NCBI RefSeq assembly: GCF_003722355.1
Contig: NZ_QWDD01000001.1
Location: 2,232,001 to 2,296,000, forward strand
Reading direction: 5' to 3'
Length of the DNA: 64,000 nucleotides
DNA from: Methylocystis hirsuta
Lineage (GTDB): Bacteria > Pseudomonadota > Alphaproteobacteria > Rhizobiales > Beijerinckiaceae
Below are positions 15,908 to 23,831 of the stretch, piece after piece; position 1 is the first letter of the stretch, and each line of letters begins with the position of its first letter. A program made the position numbers and the translations under genes. The notes below the pieces were generated by a model that made no database searches, had not been told where the DNA came from, and saw only the letters and a program-made list of their open reading frames with translations.

Positions 15908-16777
15908 TCAGGCGTCGCTCTCGCGCGGGGATTTCATCGCGTCTTCGAGACTCATCTTGGCCGAGCCGGGTTTCGCCGGCTTTTGTTGACTCTCATGCGG
16001 CGCCCAGCCCGACGCCCAGACGATCTCGAAGCTCGCGCGCACGCGTCCGTCGGCATCGCAGAAGCGCTCGGCGTAGATTTGCGCCGCGCGCGCCACGACA
16101 TCCCGCCGCAACGGTTTGCGCGCCCGCTTCACAAGGACGTTGGCGGCGCTCATCGCGCGCAGATCCTTCATCAGCCCAAAGATTGACTCATAGCGCAGCG
16201 TGAAGCTGTCGACATCGGCGACTGGCAGAGCAAAGCCGGCGCGCTGCAGCAGTCCGCCCATGTCGCGCACATCGACGAACGGCGATACGCGAGGACTCGC
16301 GCCGCCGGTGATTTCCTCTTCGGCCTGTGCGAGCGCGGCGCGAAGCTCCACAAGACTGGCGCCGCCGGCGAGGCAGGCGAGGAAGAGTCCGTCCGGCGCA
16401 AGCATGCGTCTCGCTTGCGCCAGCGCGCCCGGCAGATCGTTGACCCACTGCAGCGACATGCCGGAGACGATCAGATCAAATGAGCCCGGCGCGAAGGGCG
16501 GAGCTTCCTCGTCAGCGATGACGTCGCCGCCGTGGCCGCTCGCGCGCAAAGGCCGCGCACGGCCGCTCGCCACGACGGCTTGTGCGAAATGTCCGGTTGG
16601 CGAACCGAGATCGAGCGCGCGCGGAAATTCGCGCTTCACCGTCAGCAGGCGATCGAGCAGATCGGCGGCGGCGCGCGTCATCAGGAAATCCGGCGCGCCT
16701 TTTGACATGGCGCGGCGCAAGCGCCGGCGCAGCAGCGCGCGATCAAAAATTTTCGGCGGTCCAGCTGTCTCGCTCAT
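15908..16777 (-). CDS. Class I SAM-dependent methyltransferase, BioC/NDUFAF5-like
   Basis: The 289-residue protein opens with KIFDRALLRRRLRRAMSK and has a degenerate SAM motif I (ALDLGSPTGHFA), FDLIVSGMSLQWVNDLPGAL (motif II region) and LAPDGLFLACLAGGASLVELRAAL. The stretch RYESIFGLMKDLRAMSAANVL is typical of alphaproteobacterial homologs of NDUFAF5, which in mitochondria hydroxylates a complex I subunit, and of BioC-like methyltransferases. Either role is possible; the sequence alone does not settle it. Confidence 0.8.
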   Translation of the reverse strand: MSETAGPPKIFDRALLRRRLRRAMSKGAPDFLMTRAAADLLDRLLTVKREFPRALDLGSPTGHFAQAVVASGRARPLRASGHGGDVIADEEAPPFAPGSFDLIVSGMSLQWVNDLPGALAQARRMLAPDGLFLACLAGGASLVELRAALAQAEEEITGGASPRVSPFVDVRDMGGLLQRAGFALPVADVDSFTLRYESIFGLMKDLRAMSAANVLVKRARKPLRRDVVARAAQIYAERFCDADGRVRASFEIVWASGWAPHESQQKPAKPGSAKMSLEDAMKSPRESDA

Positions 16778-17025
16778 GCCTTATTACCACGCCCGCGCCA
16801 GTTACCCTGCAAGTGCGCAAAGCGCATGAATTTCGACGAAAGGATGGCGCAAGCCTGAAGCGATGATCTGAAGCGAAGCGGTCGTGACGACAGAACATCC
16901 CAAATTATCTTAACGTTAAGCCATAACCTGAAAACGCGAAACGCTTCGACAAGATCATGGCGAAAGTTAGACTGCAGCCATTCGAGAAGTCGCTGTCGAG
17001 GCTTCAACATGTAGGGTGTAGCGTC

Positions 17026-17604
17026 ATGCGTAAACTGTTTGCTTTCTTGCGTCGATCCCACGCCGCCAAGTCAACCGGAGCGTCAACCGGAACGCTTCAG
17101 GCAGTTTTGATCGCGACAGTCGTCGGACTTGGCGTCGCCGCGCTTCCGCAAGACGCGAACGCGCGCAACATCGTCTCTTTCTCTCCCCATGTCGCTCCCG
17201 GCACCGTCGTGATCAGCGCCAGCCAGCGGCGGCTTTTCTACGTCGTCGACACCGGGGTCGCCATCAGCTATCCCGTGGCCGTTCCCAAGCGCGGCAAGGA
17301 ATGGTCGGGCGCGACATCCATCGAGGGAAAATATGTCAATCCCGACTGGGTTCCGCCAGCGGTGGTGAAGGCCGATCATCCGGAACTGCCGAATTTCATT
17401 CGTGGCGGCTCGCCGCGCAACCCGATGGGCGTGCGCGCTTTGACGCTCAGCAGCGGCGAAGTGGCGATCCACGGCACGACCCAGAGGATGCGCGCGTCAA
17501 TCGGCACGGCCGCCTCCTACGGCTGCATCCGAATGTTGAACGAGGACGTTTCCGACCTCTACGATCGCGTGAGCGTCGGATCGCCGGTCATGATGACGCG
17601 CTAG
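17026..17604 (+). CDS. L,D-transpeptidase (YkuD family), exported
   Basis: This enzyme makes 3-3 peptidoglycan cross-links or attaches proteins to peptidoglycan in the periplasm. The 192-residue protein begins at ATG 17026 with a basic N-region and a hydrophobic segment ending near ANA (residue 46). The catalytic signature is complete: His149 in AIHGTT, then Ser164, Gly166, Cys167 and Arg169 in SYGCIRM. A transcription terminator follows directly. Confidence 0.92.
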   Translation: MRKLFAFLRRSHAAKSTGASTGTLQAVLIATVVGLGVAALPQDANARNIVSFSPHVAPGTVVISASQRRLFYVVDTGVAISYPVAVPKRGKEWSGATSIEGKYVNPDWVPPAVVKADHPELPNFIRGGSPRNPMGVRALTLSSGEVAIHGTTQRMRASIGTAASYGCIRMLNEDVSDLYDRVSVGSPVMMTR

Positions 17605-17627
17605 CCCGGGCGACCCATCAAAAGCGC

Positions 17628-17664
17628 AAGCCTCGCCCGCGAACGTGCGGACGAGGCTTTTTTT
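17628..17664 (+). terminator. Rho-independent terminator after the L,D-transpeptidase gene
   Basis: The stem AGCCTCG (17629-17635) pairs with CGAGGCT (17652-17658) and is followed by a run of seven T residues. Confidence 0.85.
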
Positions 17665-17981
17665 GCTCTCCGCAAGGGGCTCGCGTCCACCGCGCGATTT
17701 CGTCTTTTATCCAGAGCTTTTTTTTGGCGCGCGCAGCTGTGGAAGAGGGCAGCTGCGCCATGGACGCAGGCATGCGAATCCCGCAGTCTCCGCCTCCAAC
17801 AGGGTCTGACCATCGCTTTTTTGGCGTCAGAGTTCTTGCGTGGAGTATAGTGATCGCAAGAGATGATTCGACTTTGAATCAATCGCTTGAAAAGGAGGCG
17901 CCCTCACGCAAAGCTCCACGACGCATCGTCGCCTGTCTTTTAGTCGCCGCGTTATGCTGACATTGAGAAAAAGGTTGGCAC
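17665..17981. other. Intergenic stretch without a supported gene
   Basis: Between the terminator and the YbjN gene I see no credible coding frame. Short open frames on either strand lack ribosome sites and family features. The promoter and leader of the YbjN-proC unit probably lie here, but no clear -35/-10 pair is visible. Confidence 0.6.
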
Positions 17982-18485
17982 ATGCTGATCGCAACGGAAA
18001 AAGAAACGGAACGCGCTGAACATCCGGTGGATGTTGTGGAGCAACTGGCGGCCACCAATGATTGGTCCTTCGATCGAGACGATGAAGACGAGATTTCGAT
18101 TTCCGTCGCCGGAGCTTGGACGGAATATCACGTCGCTTTTACTTGGCTTCCACAGCTCGAAACGCTGCACGTCAGTTGCGCCTTCGATCTCAAGGCGCCC
18201 GAGCGGAGGCGCGGCGAACTGATGTCGCTCGTCAATGCGATCAACGAGCAGATGTGGATCGGGCATTTCGACTTCTGGCCGAAGGAGGGCGTGGCGATGC
18301 ACCGTCATGGCCTCATCCTGACGGGAGGGGCGCAGCCCTCGGCGACGCAATGCGCGGCGTTGCTCGACAACGCGCTTCAGGCGTGTGAGCGGCATTATCA
18401 AGCCTTTCAATTTGTGCTCTGGGCCGGAAAGAACGCCAGGGAAGCGCTCGCGACCGCCAATTTCGAGACGAAAGGCGAGGCGTGA
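17982..18485 (+). CDS. YbjN-domain protein
   Basis: The 167-residue protein has an alternating strand/helix pattern with WSFDRDDEDEISISVAGAWTEYHVAFTW and EQMWIGHFDFWPKEGVAMHRHGL, typical of the YbjN family (PF10722), which resembles type III secretion chaperones in fold. It is preceded by AAAAGG. Its stop overlaps the proC start (GTGA), a pairing seen in many Rhizobiales. The function is unknown. Confidence 0.88.
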   Translation: MLIATEKETERAEHPVDVVEQLAATNDWSFDRDDEDEISISVAGAWTEYHVAFTWLPQLETLHVSCAFDLKAPERRRGELMSLVNAINEQMWIGHFDFWPKEGVAMHRHGLILTGGAQPSATQCAALLDNALQACERHYQAFQFVLWAGKNAREALATANFETKGEA

Positions 18486-19300
18486 CCGACGCGGGCGGGC
18501 TGCGCGGAAAGTCGGTCGCTCTGATCGGCGCCGGAAACATGGGGCTGGCGCTGCTCGAAGGCTGGGCCGCGCAGAATCTGCTGGGCGCAGTGTCAATCGT
18601 CGAGCCGCAGCCCTCCCAGCGGCTGCAGGAGTTGTGCGCCGCGCAGGGCTACGCGCTGAACGGCGTGGCTGCTCCATGCGACGCCGTGGTTCTCGCCGTT
18701 AAGCCGCAGGCGCTCGAGTCGGGCGCCGCGGCGGCGGCCCCTTTCGTGGCGCGCGACACCGTTGTCGTGTCGATCCTCGCCGGCAAGCGCACCGCGGACG
18801 TCGCCGCGCGCCTGCCGACGCAAGCCGTGGTGCGCGCAATGCCCAATACGCCGGCGGCGATCGGGCGCGGCGTGACCGGCGCCTTCGCCAGCGCGGCGAC
18901 GAGCGCTCTTCAGCGCGGGCTCTCCGACGCATTGCTGAGCGCCGTCGGCGGCGTCGAATGGGTCGATGACGAGGCGCTCATCGACGTGGTGACGGCGGTT
19001 TCCGGATCTGGTCCCGCTTATGTCTTCTATTTCGTTGAATGCCTTGCCGTCGCCGGCGCCGAAGCCGGTCTGCCGGCCGCCCTCGCGGCGCGGCTCGCCC
19101 GCGCGACGGTCGAAGGCGCCGGCGAACTGATGCGCCGACAGCCCGAGACAGGCCCTGACGAATTGCGCCGGCGGGTGACCTCGCCAGGCGGCACGACGGC
19201 GGCGGCGCTCGAGGTTCTTGAGGCGCCGGACGGCCTCGCCGCGCTGATGCGCCGCGCCGTAGCTGCGGCGAAGCGCCGGGCAGGGGAACTTTCCGGTTGA
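18482..19300 (+). CDS. proC: Pyrroline-5-carboxylate reductase
   Basis: ProC catalyses the last step of proline synthesis, NAD(P)H-dependent reduction of pyrroline-5-carboxylate. The GTG start at 18482 overlaps the previous stop. The 272-residue protein has SVALIGAGNMGLALLEGW (nucleotide binding), LAVKPQ, VRAMPNTPAAIGRGVTG and the C-terminal signature DVVTAVSGSGPAYVFYFVE with RVTSPGGTTAAALEVLE. Confidence 0.96.
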   Translation: MTDAGGLRGKSVALIGAGNMGLALLEGWAAQNLLGAVSIVEPQPSQRLQELCAAQGYALNGVAAPCDAVVLAVKPQALESGAAAAAPFVARDTVVVSILAGKRTADVAARLPTQAVVRAMPNTPAAIGRGVTGAFASAATSALQRGLSDALLSAVGGVEWVDDEALIDVVTAVSGSGPAYVFYFVECLAVAGAEAGLPAALAARLARATVEGAGELMRRQPETGPDELRRRVTSPGGTTAAALEVLEAPDGLAALMRRAVAAAKRRAGELSG

Positions 19301-19377
19301 GACGGCGCACGCCTTGTCCCGCCGCCCGGCGACAATAGAATACTGACTAGAAAATTCCTTCGGACCTGGAGACAGAC

Positions 19378-20055
19378 ATGACCAGCGGCGGCTCCCGCGA
19401 CCGAGTGATCGATGCGACGCTTCGGCTCGCCACGCGGCGAGAGTTCAGCGACGTTACGCTCACCGACATCGCCCATGAGGCCGGCATCTCGCTTGCCGAT
19501 CTGCGCGAACTTTTCCCGTCGAAGGGCGCGATCATGGGGGCGTTCTCTCGGCGCATCGACCGGGAGGTTCTTGACGCGGCGCCCAAGGAAGCCTCGCATG
19601 AACCCGCGCGCGAGCGGCTCTACGATGTTTTGCGCCGCCGGCTCGATTCGCTCGAACCGCATCGTGAGGCGCTGGCGAGCGTCGGCCGCTGGGCGGCGCG
19701 CGATCCGCTCACCGCCGCGGCGCTCAACCGCGAGACCGTGAACTCGATGCGCTTCATGCTGGAGGCGGCGGACATCGACAGCGAGGGGCCCGTCGGCTCG
19801 CTCAAACTGCAGGGGTTGGCGTTGGCCTGGAGCCGCGTGCTCGAGGATTGGTTCGCGGGCGACATTCATGACGCGCTGTCGACGCTCGATCGCGAACTCA
19901 CCCGCGGCGAGCGCTACGTCGATCGGGCGGAGGATTTCGCAAGGCTGACGCGGCCGTTCTATTCCTTCGCGCAAAGCCTGTTCGGCTGGCGGACGCGACG
20001 CGGTGGGCGCGATTACCACGACGACGACAGCGGCTATCCCCACGCGCGCGCGTGA
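19378..20055 (+). CDS. TetR-family transcriptional regulator
   Basis: The 225-residue protein has an N-terminal TetR helix-turn-helix (residues about 8-54: VIDATLRLATRREFSDVTLTDIAHEAGISLADLRELFPSKGAIMGAF) and a helical ligand domain. The tail RGGRDYHDDDSGYPHARA is polar and probably disordered. It starts at the ATG behind TGGAGAC and is 77 bases after proC. The ligand and targets cannot be read from the sequence. Confidence 0.85.
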   Translation: MTSGGSRDRVIDATLRLATRREFSDVTLTDIAHEAGISLADLRELFPSKGAIMGAFSRRIDREVLDAAPKEASHEPARERLYDVLRRRLDSLEPHREALASVGRWAARDPLTAAALNRETVNSMRFMLEAADIDSEGPVGSLKLQGLALAWSRVLEDWFAGDIHDALSTLDRELTRGERYVDRAEDFARLTRPFYSFAQSLFGWRTRRGGRDYHDDDSGYPHARA

Positions 20056-20067
20056 TCGGGTAGAGCT

Positions 20068-21438
20068 CTAAAGCGGCAGACTGGCCGTCGCGCGCAAGCC
20101 GCCGAGCGGGCTGCGGTCGAGCGTAATGTCCCCGCCATGGCCGCGAGCGATGTCGCGTGCGACGGCGAGGCCCAGACCCGAGTTTCCGTCGTTCTGGCTG
20201 CGGGATTCGTCGAGCCGGTAGAACGGCCGGAAAGCGTCCTCGCGACGCTCCAGGGGGATGCCGGGCCCGTCGTCGTCGATATGCACGGTCATCATCGCGC
20301 CGTCGTTGATCACTGAGAGTTCGAGCCGGGCGCCGTAGCGTTGCGCATTGCCGACGAGGTTGGCGAGCAGTCGCTTGATCGCCGCCGGCCGCGCGACGAG
20401 TGTCGGATCGCCCTCAATCTTCACGGACGCCGCGAGACCGCGCTTCTCGGTGTCCGCCTTCAGTTCGTCGAGGATGGCCGCGATATCGGTGGGCGAGGAC
20501 GTTTCGTCGCCGTCGCCGCGGGCAAAGGCGAGATACGCCTCGACCATGCGCTCCATCTCGTCCACATCCTTGCGCATTTCGGCGGCTTCATGCGAGTCGC
20601 GCATCAGCGCGAGCGAAAGCTTGAAACGCGTGATGATGGTTCGCAGATCGTGCGAAACGCCATTGAGCATCGTCGTGCGCTGCTCGATCGCCCTTTCGAA
20701 ACGGGTTTTCATGTCGAGAAAGGCGGCGCCCGCCTGACGCACCTCGCGCGCGCCGCGCGGACTGAATGCGACATTGCGGCCTTTGCCGAACTCCTCGGCG
20801 GCGCGGGCCAGCCGCAGGATCGGCCTGATCTGATTGCGCAAAAAGGAAGTGGCGATGGCGAGGATGATGACCGAGGCGATCGCCATCCACATGAAGAAAA
20901 TATAGGAGTTGGAGGCGTATGCGTGCGTGCGCGTGGCGAGCATTCTCAACGTCGCGTCATTGAGCGCGACGCGGATTTCGATCAGGCTGCCGGGAAGCGC
21001 GGTGTTGATCCAGAAGGGCTCCTTAAGTCGGCGCGAGAGTTCCTTCGTGAGCGCCTTGTCGAGCAGCGAGAACAAGGACGACTTTGGCGCCGGCCCAGGC
21101 AAGACCTGTTTGGGGAGAACCGCAACCTCCATATTGAGATCGAAGGCGGCGATGCGGCGCAGTTGCGCGTGATCCGGGTCGTCCGGGAACGTCTGATAAA
21201 TATCGACGAGCGCCGCCACTTGCCGGGCCATCCCAGCGGAAAGACGGTAGGTCACGACCTCCCAATGCCGCTCCATGAAGACATAGGCCACGGCGGACTG
21301 GAGGAGCACGACCGGCAGGATCACGATCAGCAGCGCGCGCGCGTAAAGCCCTTTCGGCATGCGGTCATGCAGCCAGTTGGCGAAGCGCCGCCACAGATTG
21401 CGGGGCGCGGCGAGAACTTCCGGTAAGACGGCGGTCAT
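20068..21438 (-). CDS. Membrane sensor histidine kinase, EnvZ-like
   Basis: The 456-residue protein has two membrane helices (about 34-55 and 178-198) bounding a periplasmic domain of roughly 120 residues, then HAMP (RNQIRPILRLARAAEEFGKGRN), a DHp helix with the phosphorylated His in NGVSHDLRTIITRF, and a catalytic ATPase domain (NLVGNAQRYGA, DDDGPGIPLERREDAFRPF, SGLGLAVARDIARGHGG). It lies downstream of, and is cotranscribed with, the response regulator at 21457-22197, its likely partner. Confidence 0.92.
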   Translation of the reverse strand: MTAVLPEVLAAPRNLWRRFANWLHDRMPKGLYARALLIVILPVVLLQSAVAYVFMERHWEVVTYRLSAGMARQVAALVDIYQTFPDDPDHAQLRRIAAFDLNMEVAVLPKQVLPGPAPKSSLFSLLDKALTKELSRRLKEPFWINTALPGSLIEIRVALNDATLRMLATRTHAYASNSYIFFMWMAIASVIILAIATSFLRNQIRPILRLARAAEEFGKGRNVAFSPRGAREVRQAGAAFLDMKTRFERAIEQRTTMLNGVSHDLRTIITRFKLSLALMRDSHEAAEMRKDVDEMERMVEAYLAFARGDGDETSSPTDIAAILDELKADTEKRGLAASVKIEGDPTLVARPAAIKRLLANLVGNAQRYGARLELSVINDGAMMTVHIDDDGPGIPLERREDAFRPFYRLDESRSQNDGNSGLGLAVARDIARGHGGDITLDRSPLGGLRATASLPL

Positions 21439-21456
21439 CGTGACGACTCTATCATT

Positions 21457-22197
21457 TCAGCGGTTGGCGCGCAGCGGGTCGACGAGCAGACGGTAGCCGT
21501 GGCCGCGCACCGTCTGAAGATAGCGCGGGGCATTGGGATCGATTTCGATTTTACGCCGCAATCGGGCGATCTCGACATCGACGCTCCGCTCGCTTGCGCT
21601 TCGTGCGGGGTCACGGTGCGCCAAAGTTTGGCGCGAGACAATGGCGCCGTCGCTTTCGGCCAGCGCCCGCAACAGATCGCGCTCGCGCGTCGTGAGTCGG
21701 ACCGGCGCGCCGTCGTGCAGCAATTCGCCGCGCGAGGGATCAAAGAGGAAATCGCCAAAACGCTTTGGTTCCGTGGGATCTGCGCGCCGCGCGCGGCGCA
21801 GGATGCTGGCGATGCGCAGCGACAATTCCCGCGGATCGAAAGGCTTGGCGAGATAGTCGTCAACGCCGGCTTCAAGCCCTTCGACGCGGTCCGCCGTCTC
21901 GGTAAGCGCCGTCAGCATCAGGATGGGCGCTGAGCGCAGCGGTTCCGCGCTCTTGCGCAGCCGCGCCGCGAAGGCCGTGCCGCTTTCTCCAGGCATCATG
22001 ACGTCCAGAACGATAAGATCGAAGGCGATGTCGCGCATTCTGTCGCTCGCCTCCCTCGTGTCGGCTGCAGCGCTGACGAAATAGCCTTCGTTCATCAGAT
22101 AGCGCGACAGCAGGGTGCGAATGCGCTGATCGTCGTCGACGACGAGGATATGCGCCGCTTTCGCATTCGGCGCGGAGCGCTGCGGAAAGATCGTCAT
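21457..22197 (-). CDS. OmpR-family response regulator (PetR-like)
   Basis: The 246-residue protein has a receiver domain (HILVVDDDQRIRTLLSRYL, phospho-acceptor Asp in LIVLDVMMPGESG, Lys in YLAKPFDPREL) and a winged-helix output domain (RGELLHDGAPVRLTTRERDLLRAL ... RSVDVEIARLRRKIE, YLQTVRGHGYRL). Its start overlaps the stop of the MarR-family gene. The MarR-OmpR pairing is that of petP-petR near bc1 genes in Rhodobacter, and petABC is in this window about 15 kb away, so a PetR-like role is plausible but inferred. Confidence 0.9.
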   Translation of the reverse strand: MTIFPQRSAPNAKAAHILVVDDDQRIRTLLSRYLMNEGYFVSAAADTREASDRMRDIAFDLIVLDVMMPGESGTAFAARLRKSAEPLRSAPILMLTALTETADRVEGLEAGVDDYLAKPFDPRELSLRIASILRRARRADPTEPKRFGDFLFDPSRGELLHDGAPVRLTTRERDLLRALAESDGAIVSRQTLAHRDPARSASERSVDVEIARLRRKIEIDPNAPRYLQTVRGHGYRLLVDPLRANR

Positions 22198-22733
22198 GTC
22201 GCGGCGCCGGCTGATTTCGCGCAGGCAAGATGCGCTCGGACGCGCTCACGCTCGCCGGAGTCGATCATCGCGAACAGGAATTTTGAGGCGGCGCCGCGCG
22301 CCGCAGGCGGGAGTTCGTCCATGACGTTCCGGAAACGCGCTGATTGCAGCGCCGCCAGATCGCGCGCGAGCGTCGCGCCCTTTGGGGTCGGATAGAGAAG
22401 GCGCTGGCGGCGGTCGACGACGCCGGCGCGCGCCTCGACGAAGCCCGCCTCAAGAAGTTGTTTCAGCACGCGGTTGAGGCTCTGCTTGGTGATTCTCAAT
22501 ATATCCAGCAGCGCGGCGATGGTGAGGCCGGGGCGACGGTTGACGAAATGGAGCACGCGGTGATGCGCCCGTCCGAAGCCATAGTTCTCGAGCAGCCGGT
22601 CGGCGTCCCCCACGAAATCACGGTAGGCGAAAAAAAATAATTCCACGAGCTCGAGCGCGTCGCCGTCGCCCGTGGCGGCCGCCGCTTCTGCGGGCGTATT
22701 CCGCCAAGCGGCGACGCCGGGCCGCTCGGACAT
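22194..22733 (-). CDS. MarR-family transcriptional regulator (PetP-like)
   Basis: The 179-residue protein has a winged-helix domain (AHHRVLHFVNRRPGLTIAALLDILRITKQSLNRVLKQLLEAGFVEARAGVVDRRQRLLYPT) characteristic of MarR. ATG at 22733 is chosen; a GTG at 22757 would add eight residues. Its frame overlaps the response regulator by four bases. A palindrome in the divergent promoter region toward ilvE (22790-22816) is a candidate operator. Confidence 0.87.
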   Translation of the reverse strand: MSERPGVAAWRNTPAEAAAATGDGDALELVELFFFAYRDFVGDADRLLENYGFGRAHHRVLHFVNRRPGLTIAALLDILRITKQSLNRVLKQLLEAGFVEARAGVVDRRQRLLYPTPKGATLARDLAALQSARFRNVMDELPPAARGAASKFLFAMIDSGERERVRAHLACAKSAGAAT

Positions 22734-22789
22734 TTTTCTCGCTACGAGTTCATCCACGCTATTTATTGCCTGACGTTTTGGCGCGCGCT

Positions 22790-22816
22790 ATTTACGTCAA
22801 CTATATTGACATAAAT
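22790..22816. promoter_or_regulatory. Palindromic operator candidate between MarR and ilvE genes
   Basis: ATTTACGTCAA (22790-22800) and TTGACATAAAT (22806-22816) form an inverted repeat with one mismatch and a five-base spacer. The right arm contains TTGACA (22806-22811), a perfect -35 hexamer pointing toward ilvE, although the -10 at 17-base spacing (TAGTGC) is weak. The size and symmetry suit a MarR dimer. Confidence 0.6.
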
Positions 22817-22892
22817 CTGACCGATAGCTAGTGCTGACCAAGCGTCGCAGCGCCTTGTTTGGCCTCTCGATCGCGTCTTCCCGGAGTTCGCC

Positions 22893-23783
22893 ATGTCGCT
22901 TCCGCCCTTCGATCAGCGCGACGGATTCATTTGGTACAATGGTGCGCTCGTTCCGTGGCGCGAAGCGAAGCTTCACGTTCTCTCGCATGGGCTGCATTAC
23001 GCGTCCTGCGTCTTCGAAGGCGAGCGCGCCTACGGCGGGACGGTCTTCAAATCGCGCGAACATTCCGAGAGGTTCCATACGTCCGCTCGGATCCTCGATT
23101 TCGAGATTCCTTACAGCGTCGAAGAGATCGACGCCGCAAAGCATGAGACCGTAAAGGCCAACGGCCTATCGAACTGCTATGTGCGTCCGGTTGCTTGGCG
23201 CGGCAGCGAAATGATGGCCGTCGCGGCGCAGAATTCGACGATCAACGTCGCAATCGCCGTTTGGGACTGGCCGAGCATGTTTGATGTCGAGACCAAGATG
23301 AAAGGCATCAAGCTCGACATCGCCGAATATCGGCGGCCCGATCCGCTGACGGCGCCCTCGATGGCGAAGGCCGCAGGTCTTTATATGATTTGCACCATTT
23401 CGAAGCACCGCGCGGAGCGGCGCGGTTTTGCCGACGCGCTGATGTACGATTGGCTCGGCCGAGTCGCCGAATGCACCGGCGCGAACGTCTTCTTTGTTCA
23501 GGACGGCGCGCTGCATACGCCGATCGCCGATTGTTTCCTTGACGGCATCACCAGGCGCACGGTGATCGACCTCGCGAAGCGACGCGGCGTTGAAGTCATT
23601 GAGCGCCGGATCATGCCTGAGGAACTGGCGTCGTTTTCGGAGTGCTTCATCTGCGGCACCGGCGCGGAAGTGACGCCCGTTTCCGAGGTCGGCGTCTATC
23701 GCTTCACGCCTGGCGAGCTTTCGCGCGCGCTGATCGAAGACTATTCGCGCGAGGTGGAGAAGCAGCCTTCGCCGGCGGCTTGA
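22893..23783 (+). CDS. ilvE: Branched-chain amino acid aminotransferase (class IV)
   Basis: This enzyme transfers amino groups between glutamate and the keto acids of Leu, Ile and Val, using pyridoxal phosphate. The 296-residue protein begins MSLPPFDQRDGFIWYNG and has LSHGLHYASCVFEGERAYGG, the PLP lysine in MAKAAGLYMICTISK, VAECTGANVFFV and FICGTGAEVTPVSEVG, all fold type IV signatures. It is divergent from the MarR gene. Confidence 0.92.
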   Translation: MSLPPFDQRDGFIWYNGALVPWREAKLHVLSHGLHYASCVFEGERAYGGTVFKSREHSERFHTSARILDFEIPYSVEEIDAAKHETVKANGLSNCYVRPVAWRGSEMMAVAAQNSTINVAIAVWDWPSMFDVETKMKGIKLDIAEYRRPDPLTAPSMAKAAGLYMICTISKHRAERRGFADALMYDWLGRVAECTGANVFFVQDGALHTPIADCFLDGITRRTVIDLAKRRGVEVIERRIMPEELASFSECFICGTGAEVTPVSEVGVYRFTPGELSRALIEDYSREVEKQPSPAA

Positions 23784-23831
23784 GCGCGACTTTGCGCGCG
23801 CGCCCCGCGCGCGAGGGCGATTCAAAAGCGG

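Noticed and set aside
17601..17882. Minus-strand frame of 93 codons after the L,D-transpeptidase gene
   Set aside because: It spans the terminator, has no ribosome site and shows no recognisable composition of an exported or soluble protein.
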